From Saururus chinensis (Eukaryota; Streptophyta; Magnoliopsida; Piperales; Saururaceae), in assembly GCA_035235625.1 (NCBI GenBank), contig CP141144.1:20147014-20211013 (forward strand): a stretch of DNA of 64,000 bases. Direction: 5' to 3'. The notes beneath the pieces were generated by a model that worked only from the letters and a program-made list of their open reading frames with translations, was not told the DNA's origin and ran no database searches. Made by a program: the position numbers and the translations under genes. Positions 23,266 through 34,100 of the stretch are shown piece by piece. Each line of letters opens with the position of its first letter. The stretch's first letter is position 1.

Positions 23266-24071
23266 CCTCCTCCCGGACACCAAATCTCTCGCTCTCTCTC
23301 TCTCTTCAGACACCCCACTCCGGGAGTCCAGCCGTTCGTCCGCCTGTCCCTCTTTAGATACGTCCACTCACTGGATACCTTCTTTAGGCCCAGGTGCAAT
23401 CATCAAAATACACGGCGTAAAGTAACGTAATGATATTTGAATGTGTAGTTTATGTTTTTATTGTGTAGCGTCCAGGTCACTTACCTCCAAATTCACTTCA
23501 CCAAAATAAAACCCCCCTCGTATCTAGCCCCATAGCCAATAGTGTGTCACGACTTAAATTTTTTAATTTTTTTTATAAAAATATGTAATAAAATATAAAA
23601 AAAAAATTAATTATAAAATAAATTATCCAATTAAATATCAAACTTATGATATTTGGGGTTAGGCATCCGATGATCGGAACTCGCAACAAAGTCACCTGAA
23701 ACTCTCCCTAGAGGGGTGTTTCACCATTTTTTTTTCATCATGCACATTGAGCAGGTCCGCTTCACCCTCATTGTTCATCATGAACGTTGCAAGGTATTCT
23801 CCGTACATAGTATGCTTGGTTCCTCCTATGGTGCCTATTCACCAGTAAGTAGTGAAAGCCATAACTTATACGAAAATGTAATTGGTACAAGTTTTGTTAC
23901 ATACTCTGCATTTCTATGTAGTTACTTATCTACCAAATACCACCCATGTGGTTTGAAGGTTAATGGTCTGCTCAAGAACTAGAACCCATAAAGGGTAGCT
24001 AATTGCCACCTTCATGCGTGGCACCTTCATAAGGTTTTTGAAGTTAGTGAAGAGGACCTGTACATGATATA
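23266..24071. other. No gene recognised
   Basis: Contains a CT-rich stretch at 23284-23307 and an LTR-like phrase near 23547 ('tgtcacgacttaaattttttaa'). A frame at 23716-23982 shows no domain. Confidence 0.3.
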
Positions 24072-24170
24072 CTCCCAATGCCCCACATAAATAGTTTTGA
24101 TTAATTTTTTAAATTAATTAAAATTAAATTAATTAAAAATATTAAATAAAGCTATTAATATGTGACAAGG
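24072..24170. mobile_element. Stowaway-like MITE (copy 5)
   Basis: About 99 bp. The left end ctcccaatgccccacataaa pairs with the right end, whose reverse reads tcacccttgtcacatattaa. The centre is a run of aattaatt palindromes. It lies in TA-rich DNA. Confidence 0.6.
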
Positions 24171-25020
24171 GTGATCGCATATAATAAATTGAGGAAAGAA
24201 GGCATAGGAGAAATAATATAATGATGTCCAACTTCAAATGTGTTGGGGTCATGCACAATAAAAGAAGCAACTCAACCACAAGTCGATTAAACCAAAAGTT
24301 TCGACCAAAAAAATTGTACAAATTTTTAAAAAATAAATACCTTGCCAGTTATACCACACATACAAAAACCCTAACAAAAAAATTAATTTTTAATTTAATT
24401 TTTTAAACACTTATCATCCTCCACCTACCCTGTTTCCATTTCACTACATTTATGAGGTGATATGCTTGGCCCACTTGGCGGTGGTGGCAACAGGCATAAA
24501 GCAAAATTAGGTTACAGTTTGCAGTAAAAACTGTATACTTCATCACAGTGAATTCCTATGTCTTAGATGAGACTGGGCTATGAAGAGTAGAGATCATATA
24601 GTCGACGTCGACAGTCGATAACTAACATTCGATCGTCAGTCAGATATAGACATAAGGAAAATTCTGCACATGTCCCCTAAAAAGACCAAAATACCTTTAA
24701 GGACATGTGTCGTATAACCAACATACATGTCACGAAAAGATAAAAATGCCCCCAACCAAGTCAAAACCTCAAAAAAAAAAAATTTTCTCATTTCCCCTCA
24801 AACTGCTCTCCGAAGTTGTACCGACCAAATGCATCCATTTTCACCCCTCCACTTGTGTCTTCGCTGACACCCCTTCAAAAGGATCACGCCCGCTCCCCCC
24901 CCCCAAACAATCTAGCTGTAGATGACGTTTATTCAGCGCCTTCCTCTATATCCTCCAACTTCGTCTTGTCTAAAATATTATCTATGTATAACCCTCTCTA
25001 CTCTAAGTCCAATAACTATT
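24171..25020. other. No gene recognised
   Basis: AT-rich, with short frames that lack motifs and one C-rich tract at 24895-24904. Direct 'gtcgacgtcgacagtcga' repeats lie near 24601. Confidence 0.3.
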
Positions 25021-28000
25021 AGTGTAATGATCTAAATTTTATGGGTTATTAAGTATGTGTGCTACTTAAATTATAAATTGCAGATAAGGTAAATTAAAAG
25101 GGTAGAATGATTTTTGAGTTAAAGGCCGAGCTTGTCAAGGTTGGCCATGGCAAATTGCGAGGATGCAATTGCGCCGGCAGTCTATATTTCTAAGCCACCC
25201 ACCCCTCCACCGCAGTAGGGGGCAGCGCCAGCAAAGGCCGACTAGTCTCTTGCCAGTCGCAGGGAAGATGACCCGCGGTGCAGGTTGTCTGCTCCCTAGA
25301 CTGGGTCGGGAACCCGATCCGGTTTTGTCAGACTCCTTAAAAAAAACTTACACTCTAACTGAACCAAGTCCGGTTCAGTGAGTTAGAGTAGTCAAAAAAT
25401 TATGAATGACCATGAATGTATGAATAGTGCTTTGACCAAGTTTTAAATTAAGTAAACATCTCATATGCTTTGAAATGATATATTTACCCTTGTGAGCTAA
25501 AGCATAAAATAACGGTGATTAATGATGAGACTTAAGGGCTATGAGTTGATTTAAAAATTAAGAAAAATTATAGTCAAATTTTAATGTGTATCCTAAATTT
25601 GGACCAAGCTATAAGCTAGGAAAAAATCCCAGTACATAGATAATTGACTATTTTACCACTAGGGTTAAGGTAAGATAGTTATTTCAACCGGGGTCGGTTC
25701 AAGGGGTTTACGACCCCGTTAAACAGGAAGAAAATTACCTCATGTTCATAACATCAAGGTGTACACTGTGATTAGTTTTGGTCCTTTTAGGATTTAGAGA
25801 GGCCCTGAACAAAAAGATACAAATACCCCTATGCAGATCGGCCCGCATTAGTGTAAATGAAATTAACGGGCCAATGTGATACTAAATTTTTTTGATAGGT
25901 TAAAAACTTAACCAAGAGCAGGGAGTACCATATCCAATGTTGGCTAATTACCTTAATACCGTCAGGTAGATTATGATTAGTTTTTAAAGAGATTTAATAA
26001 GTTAACTCGAGGAGGGTTAGGGCATGTGAGCTAAAATAATTCTAATATCATTATTGAATTTAATTATTAATATTATGATTTGCTTAGACCTGTGTGGTTC
26101 TGATTGTTTATGTTGTTTATTGTTTTGATATTTTGCTATTGATGTTGTGAAGTAAATTATCACTAGCTTAATATTATTAAAAGATTAATCGATGGGGTGG
26201 ATAACTTTGGAATAATATCACACCCTTTCCTTTGAAGTTATTTAACATCATTATAGAGTACCCTAACTCTTGGCTAGCTAGGTTATCCGTTTCGGCAAAA
26301 ATAGAATATACTGCCCCTAAGGGCATTAGAGTAATTCTACCACCTGGGGTACGGTACACTCTCTTGGGTCATTCTGGTAATCTCGCTACCCTCCTATTAA
26401 TTTTAAGTTATTGCCCTCTCCCAAGGCTTTACTCTCAAATCAACTCGCGCTTCTATTTACACGAATGTGGGCGATTTACTCAAAGGGGGAATTTTGTCAT
26501 TTTATTCAATGCTTTCTTGACATCCAATAAGCCCAAAATTGGGCTCTCAAAGGTACTAATTGACATCATGGACCCAGGGTAATTTTCCTGGCATTTGACG
26601 GATTGTGAACCCCTTGAACTGACCATGATGGTTTACCCTAAACACTAAGGGCATAATAGTTATTTATCCACTTGTAGGTAATTTCCCTCACTATGTGTTT
26701 TGGACTATATTTAGAGTACACATTAAACTCTCACTGAAAATTTTCTCAATTTTTAAGTCCACTCGTAGGCTCTTGAACCAGAGCCTCTAAATGGGGTAAG
26801 TGAACCACGACTTAGCTACAAGGGTAAAATGCTTATTTCACAGACACTAAAATTTTCTCTAGCCTGAAACTTGGTTAAGATACTTAAACACCTCTCAGGG
26901 TAAGTTTTTCTAATTTTTGTGAACACTTATATCTTCTTGAACCGGACCAGTTTCAATGACCCCTCCTTTTTTTAAAAAAAATAGACCCGGGTCGGGTCTT
27001 GAACCATGTGGTTCGGGTCGACTGACCCAGACCCTTGCAGATAACCAGCATTGTGGGTCATCTTCTCCACGTCTAGCCAAAGGCTAAGGAGATTTTGGTG
27101 GTGCCGCCCCTAGCCACCAAGGTGGGGCGACGGCCAGGGCCAATCGGATTGCCATCACATGGCAATTCCGATAGCCCTGGCTTGGCCACTGCCGGTGGCC
27201 AGTTGGGGCAACAAAGCCCCTCTCTCTTTTTTTCTTCTACTCTTTGTCATCTATCTAATCAACATGGTGGCCAGCCGCCATGGCCAGGCAAGGCCTAGGC
27301 TCAGCTGCCGCTTGTTCCTTGGCTCCGGACCACCACCGGAATGCAAGCCAACCCATGCTACCAATGTCGCACTGTCCAGAGCCAAAAAGGCTCTGGTTTT
27401 TCATCTCCTAGAGCCTTCACGGCCAAGACTTGCCAGCCACGCTTATGCAGCCAAGGCCTCTAAGCTAGGCCAACATGCCCTAGGCTAGCAAAGCTAGACC
27501 AGTATGGCCCAAACCCGCCGGTCGATGAGTATTTTGTGCCCTACCGACACACAACATCCTCTAGCAAAGCTAATTAACTCTTAAACCAAATAACATAGTT
27601 AAAGACTAGACAAGTTACCTTGTTAAACACCGGTATTCAAGTTTGTTCCTCTTCACCTCCATCAACGGCCACCTTTTGCAGAAAAACCTCCCTCGATGGC
27701 TCCTTCTTATTCCTCCCCTCACATCCAAAGCTTCTACCTAGAAGCTTTAATTTGCCCTTTTTATAATGAGATTAGGGTTCCTAATCCAACTCAACATCTC
27801 TTAAGCAACCTAATTGGACCTCTTAAATTAATTTCTATAACTTTAATTAACCAAGCCAATAAAACGATTTTAAATATCCAATTCGCACATCCAATTCGGG
27901 GTAAATAGGCCCTGTGTGTTATGTTCAACTTCGAACGGTTGTAACTCTCTCATCAAAACTCCAATTCGTGCATTCTTAGTGGTGTTTCAAAGTTCTTTCC
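25021..28000 (-). mobile_element. LTR-like block, minus orientation
   Basis: The left edge on the plus strand is tgtaatgatctaaattttat, the complement of an LTR ending in CA. A TATA-like box (TTATAAAAAGGGC) lies on the minus strand near 27757, and the sequence between is non-coding. Size and arrangement resemble the 3.2-kb solo LTR at 49876. The right boundary and target duplication were not found; the Mutator-like element at 28364 may lie in or beside it. Frames at 27095-27488 come from GGCC-rich sequence and show no domain. Confidence 0.35.
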
Positions 28001-28189
28001 GTATACTTTTTATTATATAGGTTTAGCCACTAATTCTAATTATTTAGTAAGTTTTTCTCACAAGAAAGTTAATGGGTCAAATACGCTAATTTTCACATAG
28101 TCAACTTTAGGAATTTAAAAATTTTCAAGATGTTATAATGATGCTTTTGTCAAAATGACCCAAGAAATAATATAGTATTAAGTACTATT

Positions 28190-28310
28190 TAATTATATTA
28201 AAATATTTTAACAATAATGTTAAAATATTTTGATAATAATGTTAAATTATTTTAACAACAATATTAAATATCTTAATATTATTGTAAAAATATTTTTGTT
28301 AGTAGGTAAA
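28190..28310. repeat. AT-rich tandem repeat, unit about 25 bp
   Basis: Four to five degenerate units of the form aatattttaacaataatgtt occur just left of the Mutator-like element. Confidence 0.6.
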
Positions 28311-28413
28311 AATAATTTAACTTTGTTTAGATCTTGTGTTGATTTAAGTTTGAGAAAATAATAGGGAAAATTATATAAATAATAATTTTAAAAAAATTAT
28401 TTACCAAAATAAA

Positions 28414-28690
28414 CCACTTTGGGAAATATTTCCCAAAGTGGTGTTCTTTTTTGCCACGCAGGCGCCAACAAAGCAGTTGACGCCTGCGTGGTTTTTTTTT
28501 AAAAAATTTTAAGTTGATTTCGTCGTTTAGAAGGACGAAATTGGTTTTAAGCCGATTTTGTCATTCTAAACGATGAAACCGTTTTAAGTTGACCCGGTTT
28601 CGTCCTTCAGAACGACAAAACTACCACACTTCCCATTTCGTCCTTCGGTCTCGGCGACAATACTGATTTCATCGTTCTAAACAACGAAAT
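28414..28690. repeat. Palindrome array, left end of the Mutator-like element
   Basis: In order: a perfect 28-base palindrome (28414-28441, core gggaaatatttccc), a hairpin with an 11-bp perfect stem ccacgcaggcg/cgcctgcgtgg (28454-28464 and 28481-28491, loop 16), and then at least three imperfect palindromes of about 25 bases built on tttcgtc...gacgaaa (28519-28690). Confidence 0.85.
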
Positions 28691-29317
28691 AGAAATAAAT
28701 TTTTTAATAAACTATTTGAAACTAATTTTATCACTTGTCCATGTTCATTCATTCAAAACATACACAATTGCATTCATTCCACCCATTCTATGCATAACAA
28801 ATATAACATTAAAGTACATCGTAGACAAGTATCAAATATATTACATCACAAGTCGAAAAAATGTTTAGTTTAGAATAAACATATAAAAAAAGTAAAGTCA
28901 TAATCTCCTACGTCGTCGACCTCGACCGGCTTTAGCTCCGACACCGGCTCTGACTCCGGCTCCAGCTCCGGCACCGGCTCCGACTCCGGCTCTGGCTCAG
29001 CATAAGTAATAGATGGTACAATACGAGCTGGTTGATATCGTCTATAATATAAAATTGGATCTGGCTAAGCTACATGTGCAGTGTCCTTTTAACGATGTGT
29101 CCCTATGGCCCACACAACCTGTTGTACCCGTCTATGAGTCCCTCTCACTTTAACAGTTGTTTAATTCTTGAGACTTAACTTACCAATACTTGATTATAAT
29201 CTATTGTTTATACCTATTTAAGAAAGTGGACTTGAGCCCCACTGAGATCCACCAAGCTACGGTGAGCTCATATTTTAATCTTACATCTAGAAGAAGGCTT
29301 AGATAAATGTTTCGACA

Positions 29318-29665
29318 CAAAGAAAAGAAGGCTCAAAATTTTTTTCAAGAAAACCCAGCTAAAAAACACAAAGAAAAGAAGGCTCAAAAGATTTTTCAAG
29401 AAAACCCACCTAAAAACAATTAAGGACCATGATTTCGTCGTTTAAAACGACGAAATCACCACAATAAACCTTTTGAGCCCAGCGCCATAAAAAAAATTGC
29501 ATGTGTTAGACGTATAAAAACAAAAGCCCACCTAAGTTGAATGTGTTGACAAAATTATATTGTGACTAGTCCCATCAAAGGTCTTATTCCTTTGTAAAAA
29601 AAAAAATTTATATTGTGAGCCATCCCATCAAAGGTCTTATGCCTTAAAAAAGTCTTATTCCTTAT
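29318..29665. repeat. Short direct duplications inside the Mutator-like element
   Basis: A unit of about 50 bp ('acacaaagaaaagaaggctc' and following) is present twice at 29318-29417, and a second unit ('cccatcaaaggtcttat') twice at 29569-29642. A central palindrome gatttcgtcg/cgacgaaatc sits at 29431-29457. Confidence 0.7.
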
Positions 29666-30202
29666 GGGGTCTACAAAATTTTTGCCTTATTACGCCAAAG
29701 TTTAAGTGTTTACACATAAATTTGAGTTTTTTTGGTAGGCATAATATATGTTTATTTTTTATTAAATTATTTTAAAATAATAATTAAAAAAAATATTTAT
29801 GTGTAAGTGTAGTAATTTATGGACCTCAAAATCATAGCTTTTTAGAGCCCAATGCCATAAAAAAATTGTGGCACTCAAGAGGGGGAACAGTATAAAACTA
29901 GTTACGATGTTTTGGCTTGAAATAGTCTAAAGCGAGAATAATTAATTTTTGTCTTGCATATAATTAATGAAGTCGTATTTTAGGATAGAGAAGGGGAGAG
30001 AGAGAGAGCATGCTTTCGCCGGGATTTCGACCATAGCTCCGGTGCCCTCGGAGGGGTCATCAGCATCGTCGAAATGCTCTTTCGCTGCAACATCATCACT
30101 TTCATCGGCCCGACGATGACGCCAGCAAGATCATGCAAACGTCTATCTTGCAAAGCAACGACAGCTCCATGCTCTAAGCACATTTTATTTAAAAAAGTGA
30201 GG

Positions 30203-30475
30203 TGATTTCGTCGTTTAGAAGGACGAAATCGCCTTAAGGTGATTTCGTCCTTCTAAAGGACGAAATTGGGTCAAGTATTTTAAAAACTTGACCCGATTTC
30301 GTCCTTTAGAAGGATGAAATCAGCTCTAAAGGACGAAATCAGCTTAAAGCTGATTTCGTTCTTCTAAACAACAAAATCAACTAAAAAAGTAAAAAAAAGC
30401 CCTTGCGCTAAGCTGAAATTTGGCGCGCAATGTGGCAAAAAGAAATACCACTTTGGGAAATATTTTCCAAAGTAG
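30203..30475. repeat. Palindrome array, right end of the Mutator-like element
   Basis: Four or five palindromes of the form gatttcgtc...gacgaaatc in near succession (30203-30370), some nested (for example ggtcaagt/acttgacc around 30270-30290), followed by the near-perfect 28-base palindrome at 30448-30475. This mirrors the order of the left end. Confidence 0.85.
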
Positions 30476-31133
30476 TCCAAAACAGTAATTATTTTTTTTA
30501 AATTATTATTTAAATAATTTTCTCAAAATAATATAAGAAAATACCCAAGAGGATAGTGGTGTTATGCATGCTATACAAGTTGGTGAAAAATTGGAGGGTG
30601 GGAGAATATAAACAAGAGGTATTTTTGTTTAGAACTGTACAAAAAATGACGTGATAGTAAGTGATCAAGCATACGGAGACTTAAGGGTGAGGACTAAAAG
30701 GTAAAAAAAAAAAGGCTTAAAGTTGAGAAACGAGAATTTTTGTAGAAAATGTTAAAGAAATTCTTCAAACAATGAGCTTTGATAAAATGTTATCGTCCAG
30801 TATTCTTGCCAAAAACGCTAAAACATGGTTCCAGATAAAATATTATCATAAAATTAAAAAATATTTATATGAAAAAGGGAAGAGAAATATTTCCACGATG
30901 TCAAGTATTATACGTGATGGGCTACGTATAGCCATTATGTGCAAATGGACGGTTTTGGAATAACGAAGTGACTTAATCAGTGAAACGCGTGAATGTAGCA
31001 TAGGTTCTAAGAAAAAGAAAAAAGGAAATGAGAAAACATCGTGAGAAAATTTGCAGTATTTGTTCGTGTTCACGACAAATAAGAGAGCCCAAATACAGAA
31101 AGTAGTCCCGCTCCTGCCGCTTTTTCGGCAAGA

Positions 31134-34100
31134 ATGGCGGCGGCGCTGCGCGGTGGCGCAAAGCGGACGCTGAGGGCTTCGAAGGTGAAGCAGGTGACCA
31201 AGACCAACTTCGCGACGGAGCTCGACGAGATAAAAGCTCGCATCCAAGGCTGTGACTTTGTCGCCGTCTCCTCCCAGCGGACCGGCGCCTTCTCCGTCCC
31301 CTGGCGCCGCCCGCTGCCCTTCGACACCGCAGAGATCGCCTACCGGAAGTCCAAGGAAGCTGCGGAGAGGTTCGAGCTCCTCCAGCTCGCCGTCTGCCCC
31401 TTCACTGTCCAGGCCTCCAAAGTCGTGGCCTACCCGTAAGCATTTCAAATTTTACGTGTTCTAGACATTATCGTAGTAAGTCGCATGTAAACTAGTCGAC
31501 GAAATGCCTCTACGAAGATTAGGAACTACGTAGTCGTTGCTAGTAACGTATACTAACTAGTTTTGGGATAGTGTCTGGAGGGGACAATGAGTAGTCTCCA
31601 AAGTTTAGTTTAGCTAGATTGTCATATAGAAGTTTATGATTCAGAGTTTTGAAACTGGGTCTTTCTTGTTTTCCCAAGAGTCTTGAGGTGGTAAGGTGCG
31701 GAAAGAACATAGTTCTGGATTTCTATTGCCGTAGACTTGCACTGGAAATATTGGGTTCTCTTCTTCTTAACCCGTGTTCTAGTTGGTTGGTAGGATGCTG
31801 TGTGATATGACATGTCGTGCTGATGCTGCAGATACAACTTTCACTTGTTCCCTCGGGATGAATTTAATGTCGGCATGCCATCCTATAGCTTTTCATGCCA
31901 AACATCATCGTTGGAATCCATGGCTCGCCAAGGTTTTGACTTCAATGCGTGCATATATGATGGTGAGCCTTCCTATGGTCGAGAAGTTTATTTTTTTTTA
32001 ATTTTTTTGAAACAATTTAGTCATGAGAAAACCCCAGCTGCTGGGTTGTACTATTCATTCATACTTCAGATATCCTTCTTTTATTGTCTATATACAGGAA
32101 TATCTTATATGTCAAGAGTACAAGAAGCTAATGCACAAATTCGAGTGGGAAATTCAAGATCATGTAGCTATCCTGTGAAATCCTCTTCCAGTCCAGCAAT
32201 TGCTGATGCAGTATTTATGGAAAGGATTAAGTCTCGTGTGTGGCATTGGAGGGAATCGTGCAAAAATTCCATTGAAAAAACTGATGGTGAGAGTCTAGAC
32301 CCATCAGTTGCTTCAGAGTAGATTTGTATTTGTTATCATTTGTAATTATTGCTATCCTATGGGATCGTTACAGATGCTTTGGTCAGTTCCTTAAGGAAAA
32401 TTATCCTTGGAAGTGAAGTCTATGGTACAAGGCCGTGCATGACGATAGATATTTGCAACAGTCGCCAAGTACAGCTAGTTCTGGAGGTACATTTCGACCT
32501 CATTTTACATTTATCAGTATCCAATTGGCCTTCTATAGGTTTAATGTCAATACTTAATTATTTGCTATAGCTTTGATATTATGTCTAAATTTCTTTAGCT
32601 TTGACATCTTATATCTTATGCTATGAAAGCTTATAATTCCTCACAGAACTAACCAGGTGTGCGATACTACTGGAATCTGATTATGGAAAACTTTATACTA
32701 TGTAAGAATAAGCCCATGAAGGCATGATTAGAACACCCATCAATAAGCATGTTGCAATTAATGTCACTCTGCATTTTGTTCATGGCAATTTTGTCTGTTG
32801 ATTTGGGGTTTATTTAGTTTTTGTTCATGTAGTGCTTGACCTTTTCCTTCATTGATTAGTTTCTCTTCACACCAAGTTTAGGTGGTAGGAACTTCAAGGT
32901 TTTGTTCATAGCAATTTCGTTGGTGTTGATTCAGGGTTATATTTTGTGCTTCTTCTGCAGACTGCTTGACCTTTTTGACTGGTCCTCTTTTTACCATCTT
33001 TATGAGGTTGGAACTTCAAGGCCATGTTCAGCTCCCTCTATGGCCGTCACTAGGTCAAGGAAAAGTTAATTTTCTGCCATATGCACTTCCTCGATCTTTA
33101 TGCATATGCGTCCCCTCACCAGCTTGGTTACTATATAAGTTTCATACTCCATTTACCTGTTGCCCACCCAGTAAAGCGGGTGGGTAAGCAGGTGATAATC
33201 TTAACGTTTAGGCCCCACCAATTAAGGGTCTTTTGGCCTTCCACATATGCCCCTTCGCCCCCCAAAATACTAGCCTGTCACTTCCCTTACAACAGTCCTG
33301 CTGCAATTGTTGCTCTGCTCACACCTTTTCCATTTCAGAAAGAGCAGACTCTCCATGAAAATTGAGGAAAGGAGGCATAGTGATTGGAAACTGAGACCAA
33401 AACTGGATTGACCCACAGCTGCAAAAAAATATAAAAAAATGAAACTTAGAAGAAAATCTATTATCTATGCAATGTGTTTTGTCAGCTGCTTGGTACATGG
33501 CCCAGTTGATTTGGGTCCTCCTATTCCTCACCTGGGCAGGCAGATGGGTACTCAGAGCAGCGGTTGTTGATGCTGATGTCAGTGGTGGTGTCGGGTTGAT
33601 CTCAGCAGCTTGTGGTTGGACAATGGCTGCCGTCTAGTCTGCTTTTCAGATGCACTTGGGGATTTGTATGCAAGAACATATTTGTCATATGTCAACCAAC
33701 ATTATAGTGGTATGACAGATCATTTAATGGAGATGGTGAAGGTGGCAGAAGTGACTTGTAACTAGGATGAGATTTGGAATTTGGGTTTTATGAAACACCG
33801 AAAGGGGGCAAGGATAAAGGGTGTTATGGAGCGGGTCATGAGTAATGGGTATGGAATAAGGGTTATTCACGCATGCCTGGTTAGTGAATGGTCAACTAAA
33901 TCACCTACTTTTGCCTGTTGCTTAATCTCAAATTTTCCGTATGTTACAAGTAGATTGTGTGAGGTATTATGGGTGAAGGGTACAAACACCACAAAAGAAA
34001 TTCATGTAGAAAAATTAAATGTAGCTGAAATGCAGACACTAAGCAGGATGTGTGGAACAAGTTGGAGAGACCAGATTAGGAATGAGTATATTAGATGGAC

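Larger units (their letters stand above)
28364..30524. mobile_element. Mutator-like element, non-autonomous, 2.16 kb
   Basis: Flanked by a perfect 9-bp direct repeat, aaaataata, at 28355-28363 and 30525-30533, the size typical of Mutator-like elements. The terminal inverted repeats start gggaaaattatataaataat (left) and gagaaaattatttaaataat (right, reversed) and stay alignable for about 77 bp, ending in the palindromes at 28414-28441 and 30448-30475. Inside lie about ten short palindromes with a TTTCGTC core. No transposase is seen. Two minus-strand pieces could be captured coding sequence: an acidic reading near 30000-30130 (SDDVAAKEHFDDADD) and a Pro/Glu-rich one at 28905-29030 (EPEPESEPVPELEPE). 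The right end lies about 600 bp upstream of the PARN-like start codon. Confidence 0.8.

Noticed and set aside
27095-27488. Overlapping 67- and 109-codon frames in GGCC-rich DNA
   Set aside because: Composition-driven; lies inside an LTR-like block and shows no recognisable motif.
30846-31448. 200-codon minus-strand open frame opposite PARN-like exon 1
   Set aside because: Antisense shadow of the GC-rich first exon; the translation has no domain, and the plus-strand exon matches a known family with correct splice signals.
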